NCBI RefSeq assembly: GCF_010119975.1
Contig: NZ_CP048222.1
Location: forward strand, 6,114,501 to 6,178,500
Reading direction: 5' to 3'
Source: Rhodocytophaga rosea
Lineage (GTDB): Bacteria > Bacteroidota > Bacteroidia > Cytophagales > 172606-1
Length of the DNA stretch: 64,000 nt
Position 1 is the first letter of the stretch. Each line of letters begins with the position of its first letter. The position numbers were made by a program, and so were the translations under genes. Positions 27,817 through 34,760 of the stretch are shown in pieces. Under the pieces are notes generated by a model, which was given only the letters and a program-made list of their open reading frames with translations, did not search any database and was not told the origin of the DNA.

Positions 27817-28151
27817 ATGCTTAAACTTGGTTTAAGTGGACGAGGCAGTAGGCTCAGTAATTGGGTGCGTACCGATTGGATCTCCAGTAAAGTTTGCTCG
27901 CCATAGGCTGTGATAGTAAATAAGCGTTTTCGCCGTCCGCCCCGTTCTGCGGTGGCTTCGCCCATTCTGGAGTGTACCATTCCTTTTTCTTCCAGCCGTT
28001 GCAGTGCCGCATGTACCTGGTTGAGCCTGACCGAACGCCCGGTTTGCTCAATAATTTCATGGGTAATGGCTACACCATAGGCGCTGGTTTCTAATACTAC
28101 TACAGTTAACAGTACAATTTCTTCGAATTCCCCTAAATAGGTTCTCTTCAT
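27813..28151 (-). CDS. PadR family transcriptional regulator
   Basis: 112 residues. The winged helix is clear: Leu-Gly-Glu-Phe-Glu-Glu at the start, then Val-His-Ala-Ala-Leu-Gln-Arg-Leu-Glu-Glu-Lys-Gly-Met-Val and Arg-Arg-Lys-Arg-Leu-Phe-Thr-Ile-Thr at the wing. It is first in the operon with the permease and probably regulates it. This gene pairing is common in Bacteroidota. Confidence 0.92.
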   Translation of the reverse strand: MKRTYLGEFEEIVLLTVVVLETSAYGVAITHEIIEQTGRSVRLNQVHAALQRLEEKGMVHSRMGEATAERGGRRKRLFTITAYGEQTLLEIQSVRTQLLSLLPRPLKPSLSI

Positions 28152-28668
28152 GGTTTTGTATTAAATCTATTTTTGCTGATCAAATGCTTTGCCAGGAGTA
28201 AAAATGTGCGTTTCCTGTATAATAAAGCCATTTTCTATTATATAAGCCTAGAGCAGATGTCCGGAAACGGACAGTAGATCGTCCGGTTTTGAAGGACAGA
28301 CAGATGAAAAGACAATATAAATCAAAGCGCTGCCAGAGAATTCGGTAGTCATTTACTTTACCTGCAAGCATGCATTCACAACCTGCTTTTAATCCGCATT
28401 GCTGTCATAAATATTTGTCGCAATTACCCTTTAAAATGACGTATCTACACCCTAACTTTTTTAATTGTATATCGTACATTTGTTTGAATAAGTAAATATT
28501 TAATACAAAAAATAATGTATAAAATACTTGCTTAAAAGATTAAAAAGAATAATTTTGAAATGTTGTTTATGCAAGTTCTCTAATATGTATTCTTAAAAAT
28601 TTGTATATAATAATTTAATATTTTTCTCTATCTAAACCCTTTTCCAAACCCTCAAAACAACAAAAACT
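28152..28668. other. Intergenic promoter region between the PadR and VOC genes
   Basis: 517 bases, AT-rich. TACATTTG at 28475-28482 fits the TAnnTTTG element for a rightward promoter, although it lies 190 bases before the VOC start and has no clean -33 partner. The leftward promoter for padR must lie near 28160-28200. No gene seen. Confidence 0.45.
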
Positions 28669-29097
28669 ATGGCAACCATTAATCCTTATCTGAACTTCCC
28701 CGGAAACACAGAGGAAGCTTTCAATTTTTACAAATCCGTTTTTGGCGGAGAATTTATCTTCTTGCAGCGATTTAAAGATACCCCGGAAGCTGATAAGCTG
28801 TCTCCGGCTGAACAGGAGAAAATTATGCATGTGGCCTTACCCATCGGACAAGGAAATATACTGATGGCCACCGATGCCCTGGAATCGATGGGGCAACAGC
28901 TGGTGAACGGAACGAACATGTCAATTGCCATCGGTGCCGACAGTGAGCAGGAAGCAGAAAAGTTATTTAATGGCCTGTTGAATGGCGGAAAAGCAGAAAT
29001 GCCATTGCAGAAAACCTTCTGGAATGCCTATTTTGGCATGCTCACTGACAAATATGGCGTGCAGTGGATGATTAATTACGACTATCCTCAGAATTAA
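28669..29097 (+). CDS. VOC family (PhnB-like) protein
   Basis: 142 residues. It opens Met-Ala-Thr-Ile-Asn-Pro-Tyr-Leu-Asn-Phe-Pro-Gly-Asn-Thr-Glu-Glu-Ala-Phe-Asn-Phe, the PhnB-like start, and has the paired beta-alpha-beta3 modules (second module around 75-140, ending Asp-Lys-Tyr-Gly-Val-Gln-Trp-Met-Ile-Asn-Tyr). The family binds a metal and includes glyoxalase, dioxygenase and resistance folds. The reaction is unknown. A strong terminator follows, so the gene stands alone. Confidence 0.88.
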   Translation: MATINPYLNFPGNTEEAFNFYKSVFGGEFIFLQRFKDTPEADKLSPAEQEKIMHVALPIGQGNILMATDALESMGQQLVNGTNMSIAIGADSEQEAEKLFNGLLNGGKAEMPLQKTFWNAYFGMLTDKYGVQWMINYDYPQN

Positions 29098-29121
29098 GCT
29101 TATAAAACTGAAGGTCATTGT

Positions 29122-29156
29122 GTAGCGATAGATGTTCACTCTATCGCTACTTTTCT
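29122..29156 (+). terminator. Rho-independent terminator after the VOC gene
   Basis: GTAGCGATAGA (29122-29132) pairs perfectly with TCTATCGCTAC (29140-29150) around a 7-base loop, followed by TTTT. Confidence 0.9.
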
Positions 29157-29210
29157 CACCCTTTCTGAATACTCCCAGCTCAAACAAACCTACCTCAAAC
29201 CTATACCCTC

Positions 29211-30308
29211 ATGAACCGGATCACACAATTAAAGCTAAGTCAGCTCGGCATTATTACCTTTGGATGGATGATTATTGCCATTCTGATGTCAGTATATGAT
29301 CATCTGGTATTGCATACGGCCAATTCTTTGGGGACATCCGCTACCTATTCGTTTTCCCTGGCCTTGGCGTATAATATGGGTTCTGCTTTGATGGGTGCCT
29401 TACTGGGAGGAAGTTATATGGTGTTTTATGTGAATGTAAAGTACCAGAACAGATCGTATGTGTACACTATTGTTTCGGTGAGTTTATCTTTCATGTTCAT
29501 TATATCCCTGATTATGGCTTTGCTGGGCCTGATTTCAACAACCTTGCGCACTGGCCAGCTTATCTGGGAGCCTGAAGCGCTGGAGGCATTGAAAGATTTT
29601 TTAACAGATAGTGCCAGAATCAAAAATGTAATGGTATGGTCGCTGGTGGTGGCAGTAACACAGTTATTACTTCAGATCAACAGTAAATTCGGATACAGAA
29701 CGCTGGGAAGTATTCTATGTGGAAAATACAATACCCCCAAAGAGGAAAAGCGCATTTTTATGTTTCTGGACTTAAACTCATCTACTGCTATTGCGGAACA
29801 GTTAGGCGACGAAAAATACCATGAATTGCTCAAAGATTTCTTTGCCGATATTACCCATCCCATCCTCAATAATAAAGGTGAAATCTACCAGTATGTGGGC
29901 GATGAAGTAGTGATTGCCTGGAAACAGGAAGAGGGTGCTGAAAACAGCCAGTGTATCCGTTGTTTCTATGATATTAAACATTGTATTGAAGCCAACCAGA
30001 ATAAATACATGCGCCAGTATGGACTCATTCCTACCTTCAAAGCAGGGATTCATTGCGGAAAAGTAGTAGCCGGAGAAGTAGGCTTACTCAAACGGGATGT
30101 TACCTACTCTGGCAATGTGCTCAATACCACTTCCAGAATCTTAGGCATGTGCCATACCTTCAATACTGATCTGATCGCTTCTCTGGATCTGGTAGCTGAA
30201 CTGGGTTTATCTAATCAATATGCTGCCCAGTCTCTGGGAGCCGTTAAATTAAAAGGTAAAGAGAAAGAACTAGTACTGAGTACGTTAACGCCTCTGGCTG
30301 TGGCATAA
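29211..30308 (+). CDS. Membrane-anchored class III nucleotide cyclase-like protein
   Basis: 365 residues. Four membrane helices lie in the first 165 residues and a class III cyclase domain follows (180-345). Metal Asp residues are Asp187 (Phe-Leu-Asp-Leu-Asn-Ser-Ser-Thr) and Asp231 (Val-Gly-Asp-Glu). The base-selecting pair is Gln227, where adenylate cyclases have Lys, and Thr298. The transition-state Asn and Arg (Asn-Thr-Thr-Ser-Arg) are kept. It is probably an active cyclase whose input comes through the membrane part, but the Gln makes ATP preference uncertain. Confidence 0.82.
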   Translation: MNRITQLKLSQLGIITFGWMIIAILMSVYDHLVLHTANSLGTSATYSFSLALAYNMGSALMGALLGGSYMVFYVNVKYQNRSYVYTIVSVSLSFMFIISLIMALLGLISTTLRTGQLIWEPEALEALKDFLTDSARIKNVMVWSLVVAVTQLLLQINSKFGYRTLGSILCGKYNTPKEEKRIFMFLDLNSSTAIAEQLGDEKYHELLKDFFADITHPILNNKGEIYQYVGDEVVIAWKQEEGAENSQCIRCFYDIKHCIEANQNKYMRQYGLIPTFKAGIHCGKVVAGEVGLLKRDVTYSGNVLNTTSRILGMCHTFNTDLIASLDLVAELGLSNQYAAQSLGAVKLKGKEKELVLSTLTPLAVA

Positions 30309-30437
30309 CCTGTTGATTATATTGAAAAAGACTTACTCCAATTTTGTTATATTCAATCTCATTTCACAAGTCGGAAAACCGTCATAATATATTGCTAAAA
30401 GTTTTGACTTTTTTTACATTGGAGAAAAATAATCTTT

Positions 30438-30602
30438 ATGCATACTCCTAAAAACAACTATATATCTGAACTTGCTACTAAAGAAGACCTCTCTCTTTCT
30501 ATCAATATTTTCAAAAACGATATGAAAAAAGCGATTATATTAGCTACAATTATGCAGACGATCATATTGGCTATATTGATTTATATGCTCTTCTTTATCT
30601 AG
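30438..30602 (+). CDS. Small single-helix membrane protein
   Basis: 54 residues. The first 33 are hydrophilic (Tyr-Ile-Ser-Glu-Leu-Ala-Thr-Lys-Glu-Asp-Leu), then Lys-Lys and a hydrophobic helix of about 19 residues to the end. A GGAG lies 13 bases before the ATG. The shape resembles the short DUF1640/CCDC90-type membrane proteins. It sits between a cyclase and a resolvase remnant. Function unknown. Confidence 0.5.
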   Translation: MHTPKNNYISELATKEDLSLSINIFKNDMKKAIILATIMQTIILAILIYMLFFI

Positions 30603-30619
30603 TCCCTGACTTTCTGCCT

Positions 30620-30893
30620 AGTGGCTAAAAAACTATTACTTATTTTTAGAGCTGGCAGAATCAGAAAATGAAGAGCGAGGGCAAACTCTATGCGTGGCCA
30701 GCAGCAGGCCAAAGCACAAGGCAAACATTTTGGTAGGCCAAAAGGTACAGCTAAACCTGTTCAGGAATTGCTTAAAGAATATCCAGGGATTTTGAAAGAT
30801 CTGAAGTCCGGCTTATCTATCCGTAAAACGGCTGCCTTTCGAAATGTTTCGGTAGATACAGTACAGCGGGTTAAGAAAGCCTTAGCCAGCTAA
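30620..30893 (+). pseudogene. C-terminal remnant of a serine resolvase/invertase
   Basis: From 30690, 67 residues match the end of a serine recombinase: Lys-Ala-Gln-Gly-Lys-His-Phe-Gly-Arg-Pro-Lys-Gly, then a helix-turn-helix with Ile-Arg-Lys-Thr-Ala. Just upstream, another frame (30649-30690) gives Glu-Leu-Ala-Glu-Ser-Glu-Asn-Glu-Glu-Arg-Gly-Gln-Thr-Leu, which looks like the helix before it. One missing base near 30689 separates them, and the catalytic Ser domain is absent. It is a dead fragment, about 0.9 kb from the nested insertion. Confidence 0.65.
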
Positions 30894-30977
30894 GGCTAAA
30901 TAATTTGATTATACAAACTCAGTAAAAATATCAATCTGACATAAACTGGCAAGTCTTTTTCTTTATCGTTCATATAA

Positions 30978-31877
30978 TTATTGTTCTAATCTTTTAATTT
31001 TTGATTCTATTAATGGCAATTCTTGCTGTTTAGGAAATAAATTTTGAATACTTTCTGGAGCACTTAAGGCAGGATGTACTTCTGCTCCTTTCTGTATCAA
31101 CTCTTGCATTAATTGTATAGAATGTTTTAATCTTCCCAATTGCTCAGGATCTTTTGCTCTGTAGTTTTCAAGGTATAAATGATTAGCCTCAAAGTCCAAT
31201 GTCATTTCAATGAATTGTTTTTGAGCTTCCATTAGATCCCTCATACTTTCATTTTTAATCTTTAGTCCTTCAGAGTATTGTTTAATAATTTTCCCTTCAT
31301 TAATTTTTTTGTTAATAACTGCGGCTGCCCAGACAATTCCCCCAATGAGTGGAACAGCAAGTGCTGATCCCACATATATTTCTATCCAAACAGAGCCTTG
31401 ATATATATTTACTACTTTAATCTGCCCTCCAATATCTTCATGTAAAATTGTCAAGGACAATATTTTTTCAAATTCATTCAAGTATTTTGAAATCTCTTTC
31501 AAATCCTCTGTATCAGGCAATTTGATTCTTATTGTATCATGCTCAGATTTATTTAAAATTTTATTTAGTAATAATAGAACCCCCTGCACCCCTAACTTGA
31601 TGATATCAAAATTTAACTTAATATTATTAAATTCTTTTCCACCTATAACTTCCTCATCGTAGGGAGTCCTGTAAAGCGATGTTTTTTTTAATTCTTCTAT
31701 ATTATCCTGAAAAAGGCCCGTTTCATTTAATAGATTAAGCAAGTATCTAACTTGCCTGATATTTTCAATTTTATAGGTTGAATTTTCGGGTGTATTACTT
31801 AAGGTTGTTGCAGTAGAACTGAGGTATAATCCATCTTTAATTTTTGAAAGTAGACTATAAATTTCTGGTAATGTCAT
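30978..31877 (-). CDS. Unknown protein whose start lies at an IS insertion point
   Basis: 299 residues from ATG 31877; an upstream in-frame ATG at 31922 would read out of insertion-sequence DNA. Helical N-terminal half, then a short beta segment (Ile-Lys-Val-Val-Asn-Ile-Tyr-Gln-Gly-Ser-Val-Trp-Ile-Glu-Ile) running into one hydrophobic segment (about 182-203) and a long charged helix. The beta-Gly-Ser-beta-then-membrane pattern occurs in small signalling or effector-associated proteins, but I cannot name it. The insertion removed its native upstream region, so expression now depends on the element. Confidence 0.6.
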   Translation of the reverse strand: MTLPEIYSLLSKIKDGLYLSSTATTLSNTPENSTYKIENIRQVRYLLNLLNETGLFQDNIEELKKTSLYRTPYDEEVIGGKEFNNIKLNFDIIKLGVQGVLLLLNKILNKSEHDTIRIKLPDTEDLKEISKYLNEFEKILSLTILHEDIGGQIKVVNIYQGSVWIEIYVGSALAVPLIGGIVWAAAVINKKINEGKIIKQYSEGLKIKNESMRDLMEAQKQFIEMTLDFEANHLYLENYRAKDPEQLGRLKHSIQLMQELIQKGAEVHPALSAPESIQNLFPKQQELPLIESKIKRLEQ

Positions 31878-31885
31878 AAATACTA
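31877..31885. repeat. Target duplication of the outer insertion sequence, left copy
   Basis: TAAATACTA, repeated exactly at 34495-34503 on the other side of the element. Confidence 0.75.
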
Positions 31886-31900
31886 ATAGTGTGAATAGTG

Positions 31901-32851
31901 TTAAGCTGCAATTTTGCCCCAATTTTCCAGCAAAGGATAGTTAGGGTGATTTTTCAACAACTCAGGCTGTAAATCTAACTTTGTAAATATAGTTTCTAGA
32001 TAACTCCTGTTAAAGTACTCACTCTTGAGATCAGCTATAGAAATACTGCTTTTGCCATTTTGTAGGATCTCCCACTTAGCTAAGTTGAGCACCACAAAAA
32101 CAAAGTTGAAATGGAAAGCAAGTTTATCCTCTTCTCTTGCCTGGCAATGCTGTAAGCCCAGGTGAGATTTGGCATTCCTGAACAAAAACTCGATAGCAAA
32201 ACGTAGGCTGTAGTAGTGATAAATTTCTTCAGGGGCTTGCTTGATGTTGGTAGAAAACAGCAGGGCATAGCCCATCTTTCCTTTACTGTTGTAAGTTTGC
32301 AGAACTACTACCCGTACTTGTCTTTTCAAGCACATGCTATAGACATTCTTACTGTAGAGCCTGATGCCATTGTCAAGCCTTGTGACTAAAGTAAATTTCT
32401 CAAAGCAGTCTTTCCAGATGATCTTACCCTCATACTTCTTCTTAGCACCTTTGCGCTTTTCATGCTCGCCTGTATATAAGTATTTCATGTCTGCATCACT
32501 ACGCAGTTTGCTGATAAAACCGAAACCTAAGCCTGTCATTTTATCCACTACTTTCTTTTTGGCATAAAAACCGTCTGCCACAAAATATTCTACTTTTTTT
32601 TGTACATAGTCTTTGACTGCTTCTAGCTGCTCGAGGTAATAATCTATGCGGTTTTGTTCTTGCCCTAAACCTGCTTTTGTCTGCCTGACATGCAAGCTGA
32701 AAGCTTCTCTGCTCTCTGGGTCTGCTAAAGCAATCAGGGAGAGTTCTAAACCCTTGACTGCTTTCTTTACTGTGGAAGAAAAAAATTTATCTAATCCGAA
32801 GGTAGCTTTACCGGCCTTAGTCACAAAACTGCAATGGACTTGCAACAAAAT
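31901..32851 (-). pseudogene. IS4-type transposase, C-terminal part
   Basis: About 315 residues of a DDE transposase. The expected first catalytic Asp (usual context Val-Asp-Cys-Ser-Phe) reads Val-His-Cys-Ser-Phe, a likely loss. The second Asp (Phe-Val-Ala-Asp-Gly-Phe-Tyr-Ala-Lys) and the Glu (Ile-Glu-Phe-Leu-Phe-Arg) are present. It is cut from its N-terminus by the inner element, and the two parts are in different frames even after removing the insert. Confidence 0.75.
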
Positions 32852-32864
32852 TGTGGACAATAAA

Positions 32865-33725
32865 TTAAGCAACTAACACATATTGATTTAAAAGTTGCTC
32901 CATCTGGGCTGGTGTTCTATATCCCAGAGAGGAATGCAGTCTTTTCCTGTTGTACCAGATTTCTATATATTCAAAAACAGTGGTAGCCGCTTGCTGCTGA
33001 TGGGCAAACTTATAATCATATACACATTCCACTTTCAGGGTCTTAAAGAAGCTTTCTGCGACAGCATTATCCCAACAATTCCCTTTTCGACTCATGCTTG
33101 GCTTAATAAGAGGATATGTACCTAATTCTTGCCTAAATTCATCACAGGCATACTGTATACCCCTGTCTGAATGAAATATTAGAGGTTGGATCACGGGCCT
33201 GTTTTTTATAGCCATTTTTAATGCTGCTATTGTCGTCTCTTTGGCCTTCATGGTTTTACTCAAGGCGAGAGCCAATAATCTTTCTGTCTGCCAAATCCAG
33301 TACCACCGTAAGATATAGCCAACCTGTAATGGTTCTGATATAAGTGGACCCGATGCTGACATCGTCTGCAGGTCCATGTCTGATACCCAGGCCTGACCTG
33401 TTGCATTAGCTGTAAAATTTCGATCCAGTAGATTTTCACTCACCGGATAGCTATGCTTTGAATCCGTAGTGACCTTATACCTTTTAATTCTTTTTGCCCT
33501 AAGCTCAGCCTGCTTCATTAAGCGGGCAACCCTGGGTCTGGAAACTGAAATGTTATTCGCTTTCAAGGCTTTACTGATTCTTGGGCTACCATAGGTCTGG
33601 CCACTCTCCTTATGGATCACTCTGATCTGTTGAAGAATTTCCCGGTTCTCTGTAGCTCGTTTAGATGGCTCACTGTTTATCCATCCATAATATCCACTTT
33701 TACTTACTTGAAAGGCTTTGCACAT
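32865..33725 (-). CDS. IS3 transposase OrfB, with a scrambled middle
   Basis: 286 residues with an N-terminal HTH_21-like region and an integrase core. The DDE set is visible: Trp-Val-Ser-Asp, His-Ser-Asp-Arg-Gly, and Glu in Ala-Val-Ala-Glu-Ser-Phe-Phe-Lys. Between the first two, about 35 codons (33270-33375) read as nonsense, while the neighbouring frame gives the expected Ser-Thr-Tyr-Ile-Arg-Thr...Leu-Tyr-Leu-Thr-Val-Val-Leu-Asp-Leu. Two compensating indels therefore bound this part. The product is probably inactive. Confidence 0.8.
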   Translation of the reverse strand: MCKAFQVSKSGYYGWINSEPSKRATENREILQQIRVIHKESGQTYGSPRISKALKANNISVSRPRVARLMKQAELRAKRIKRYKVTTDSKHSYPVSENLLDRNFTANATGQAWVSDMDLQTMSASGPLISEPLQVGYILRWYWIWQTERLLALALSKTMKAKETTIAALKMAIKNRPVIQPLIFHSDRGIQYACDEFRQELGTYPLIKPSMSRKGNCWDNAVAESFFKTLKVECVYDYKFAHQQQAATTVFEYIEIWYNRKRLHSSLGYRTPAQMEQLLNQYVLVA

Positions 33726-33820
33726 CTTCTCAATGGGGTATACAGTGTGATTATCCTTTATGAATTGGAATATCTCCCATCGTTCCTGGAAAAGATGCTG
33801 ACCGCCTTTTTTGGACCTGC

Positions 33821-34102
33821 CTACGTTGTGAGCATCGGCTCCATATCCCTTTCCATTTCTGCATCCTTTAATGCCTTCTTTAGACGGGCTATTTCTGCTT
33901 CTTCAGGGGTTTGTTTTGGTTTTCCATGGCCAGGAAAACTTCCCTCCCTCTTGTCTAAAAACTCACGGCGCCAGCGATAAATCAATCCAATTTTGATATC
34001 CAATTCTTTAGCCAGATCTACTAAATTTTTTCTGCTCTTACTAAGTTCAACAGTCATTAGTTTGAACTCCTTGTCGAATTTTCTTCTTTGTCCCATTTTC
34101 AT
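33821..34102 (-). CDS. IS3 OrfA helix-turn-helix protein
   Basis: 93 residues. HTH of the IS3 group (Arg-Arg-Lys-Phe-Asp-Lys-Glu-Phe-Lys, then Ile-Gly-Leu-Ile-Tyr-Arg-Trp-Arg-Arg-Glu-Phe) followed by a leucine-zipper-like helix. OrfA normally joins OrfB by a -1 frameshift in the A-rich overlap; here the ORFs are separated by 95 bases and OrfA's last residues look unusual, so the fusion may not form. Confidence 0.8.
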   Translation of the reverse strand: MKMGQRRKFDKEFKLMTVELSKSRKNLVDLAKELDIKIGLIYRWRREFLDKREGSFPGHGKPKQTPEEAEIARLKKALKDAEMERDMEPMLTT

Positions 34103-34138
34103 TAAGTTAAGTATTTTCTCTTAACTTAATGTCCACCC

Positions 34139-34417
34139 AAATGTAGCAAGATCACTAGCCACCACTGCGATCAGCTTCCTGCCTTGAAGAAAGGAATCAA
34201 TGAACTGTTGCTGGAAAAGGTAGAAATCAAATGCTTTAGCGAAGTTACGGCTGATTGTATGCTCACAAAAAGAAGCCCATCTGCTTAGATTGCGAAAGCA
34301 ATAACGGCCTTTCAGAGAAAGGAACACTATCAGCAGTTCATTCAAAAAGCTCTCTAGGGGTTTGCTTACCTTGTTCATTTTTGCTAGTATTGTTTGGAAG
34401 GCACTTGTGGCTTTCAT
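34139..34417 (-). pseudogene. IS4-type transposase, N-terminal part
   Basis: About 93 residues from ATG 34417 up to the inner element, with Arg-Tyr-Cys-Phe-Arg-Asn-Leu-Ser-Arg-Trp typical of the start of this transposase group. The frame stops at 34121 inside the IS3 element. Confidence 0.7.
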
Positions 34418-34494
34418 AGGAGTAGAGTGTTTTGTGTCGCAACTACAAAACTATTTTCTACTCCTTCTTTGTTTGTTTTCTGTTCACACTATTG

Positions 34495-34503
34495 TAAATA
34501 CTA
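34495..34503. repeat. Target duplication of the outer insertion sequence, right copy
   Basis: TAAATACTA, identical to 31877-31885. Confidence 0.75.
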
Positions 34504-34638
34504 GAATTCAGGGAAATTATTAATAAAATTATCGTTCTTGAAAAGCCCCAAATGTTTCAAATATTGATCTGTTTGAGCAGCCGTTGCTTGCCTGCATTGC
34601 TTTTGAATATCTTTTCAAAAACATAAGCTAAAACGCCC

Positions 34639-34667
34639 TGAAAGTGATATGAATAGCATCACTTTCA
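34639..34667 (-). terminator. Perfect hairpin downstream of the transporter-like gene
   Basis: TGAAAGTGAT pairs perfectly with ATCACTTTCA around a 9-base loop, 94 bases past the stop of the leftward gene. There is no T run, so it may stabilise or process the transcript end and need not terminate it. Confidence 0.4.
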
Positions 34668-34760
34668 ACAGACTTACTGTTATACTTCTTAACTTTTCCG
34701 ACTGTGTAACCTGCATGGAGATACCCAGTCAATTTTCAATTATCACGTCCGACGATTTAT

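Larger units (their letters stand above)
32852..34138 (-). mobile_element. IS3-family insertion sequence
   Basis: 1287 bases. Ends are imperfect inverted repeats: left TGTGGACAATAAATTAAG, right (other strand) GGGTGGACATTAAGTTAAG. A 4-base target duplication AAAT flanks it (32848-32851 and 34139-34142). It carries orfA and orfB in the usual overlapping order. Confidence 0.85.
31886..34494 (-). mobile_element. IS4-type insertion sequence, interrupted by an IS3-family element
   Basis: Terminal inverted repeats ATAGTGTGAATAG (31886-31898) and CTGTTCACACTAT (34480-34492) differ by one base and are flanked by the 9-base direct repeat TAAATACTA. Without the inner element it would be about 1.32 kb, normal for the IS4 group. 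Its transposase gene is split into 31901-32851 and 34139-34417. The exact right end (two extra bases, TG) is uncertain. Confidence 0.8.
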
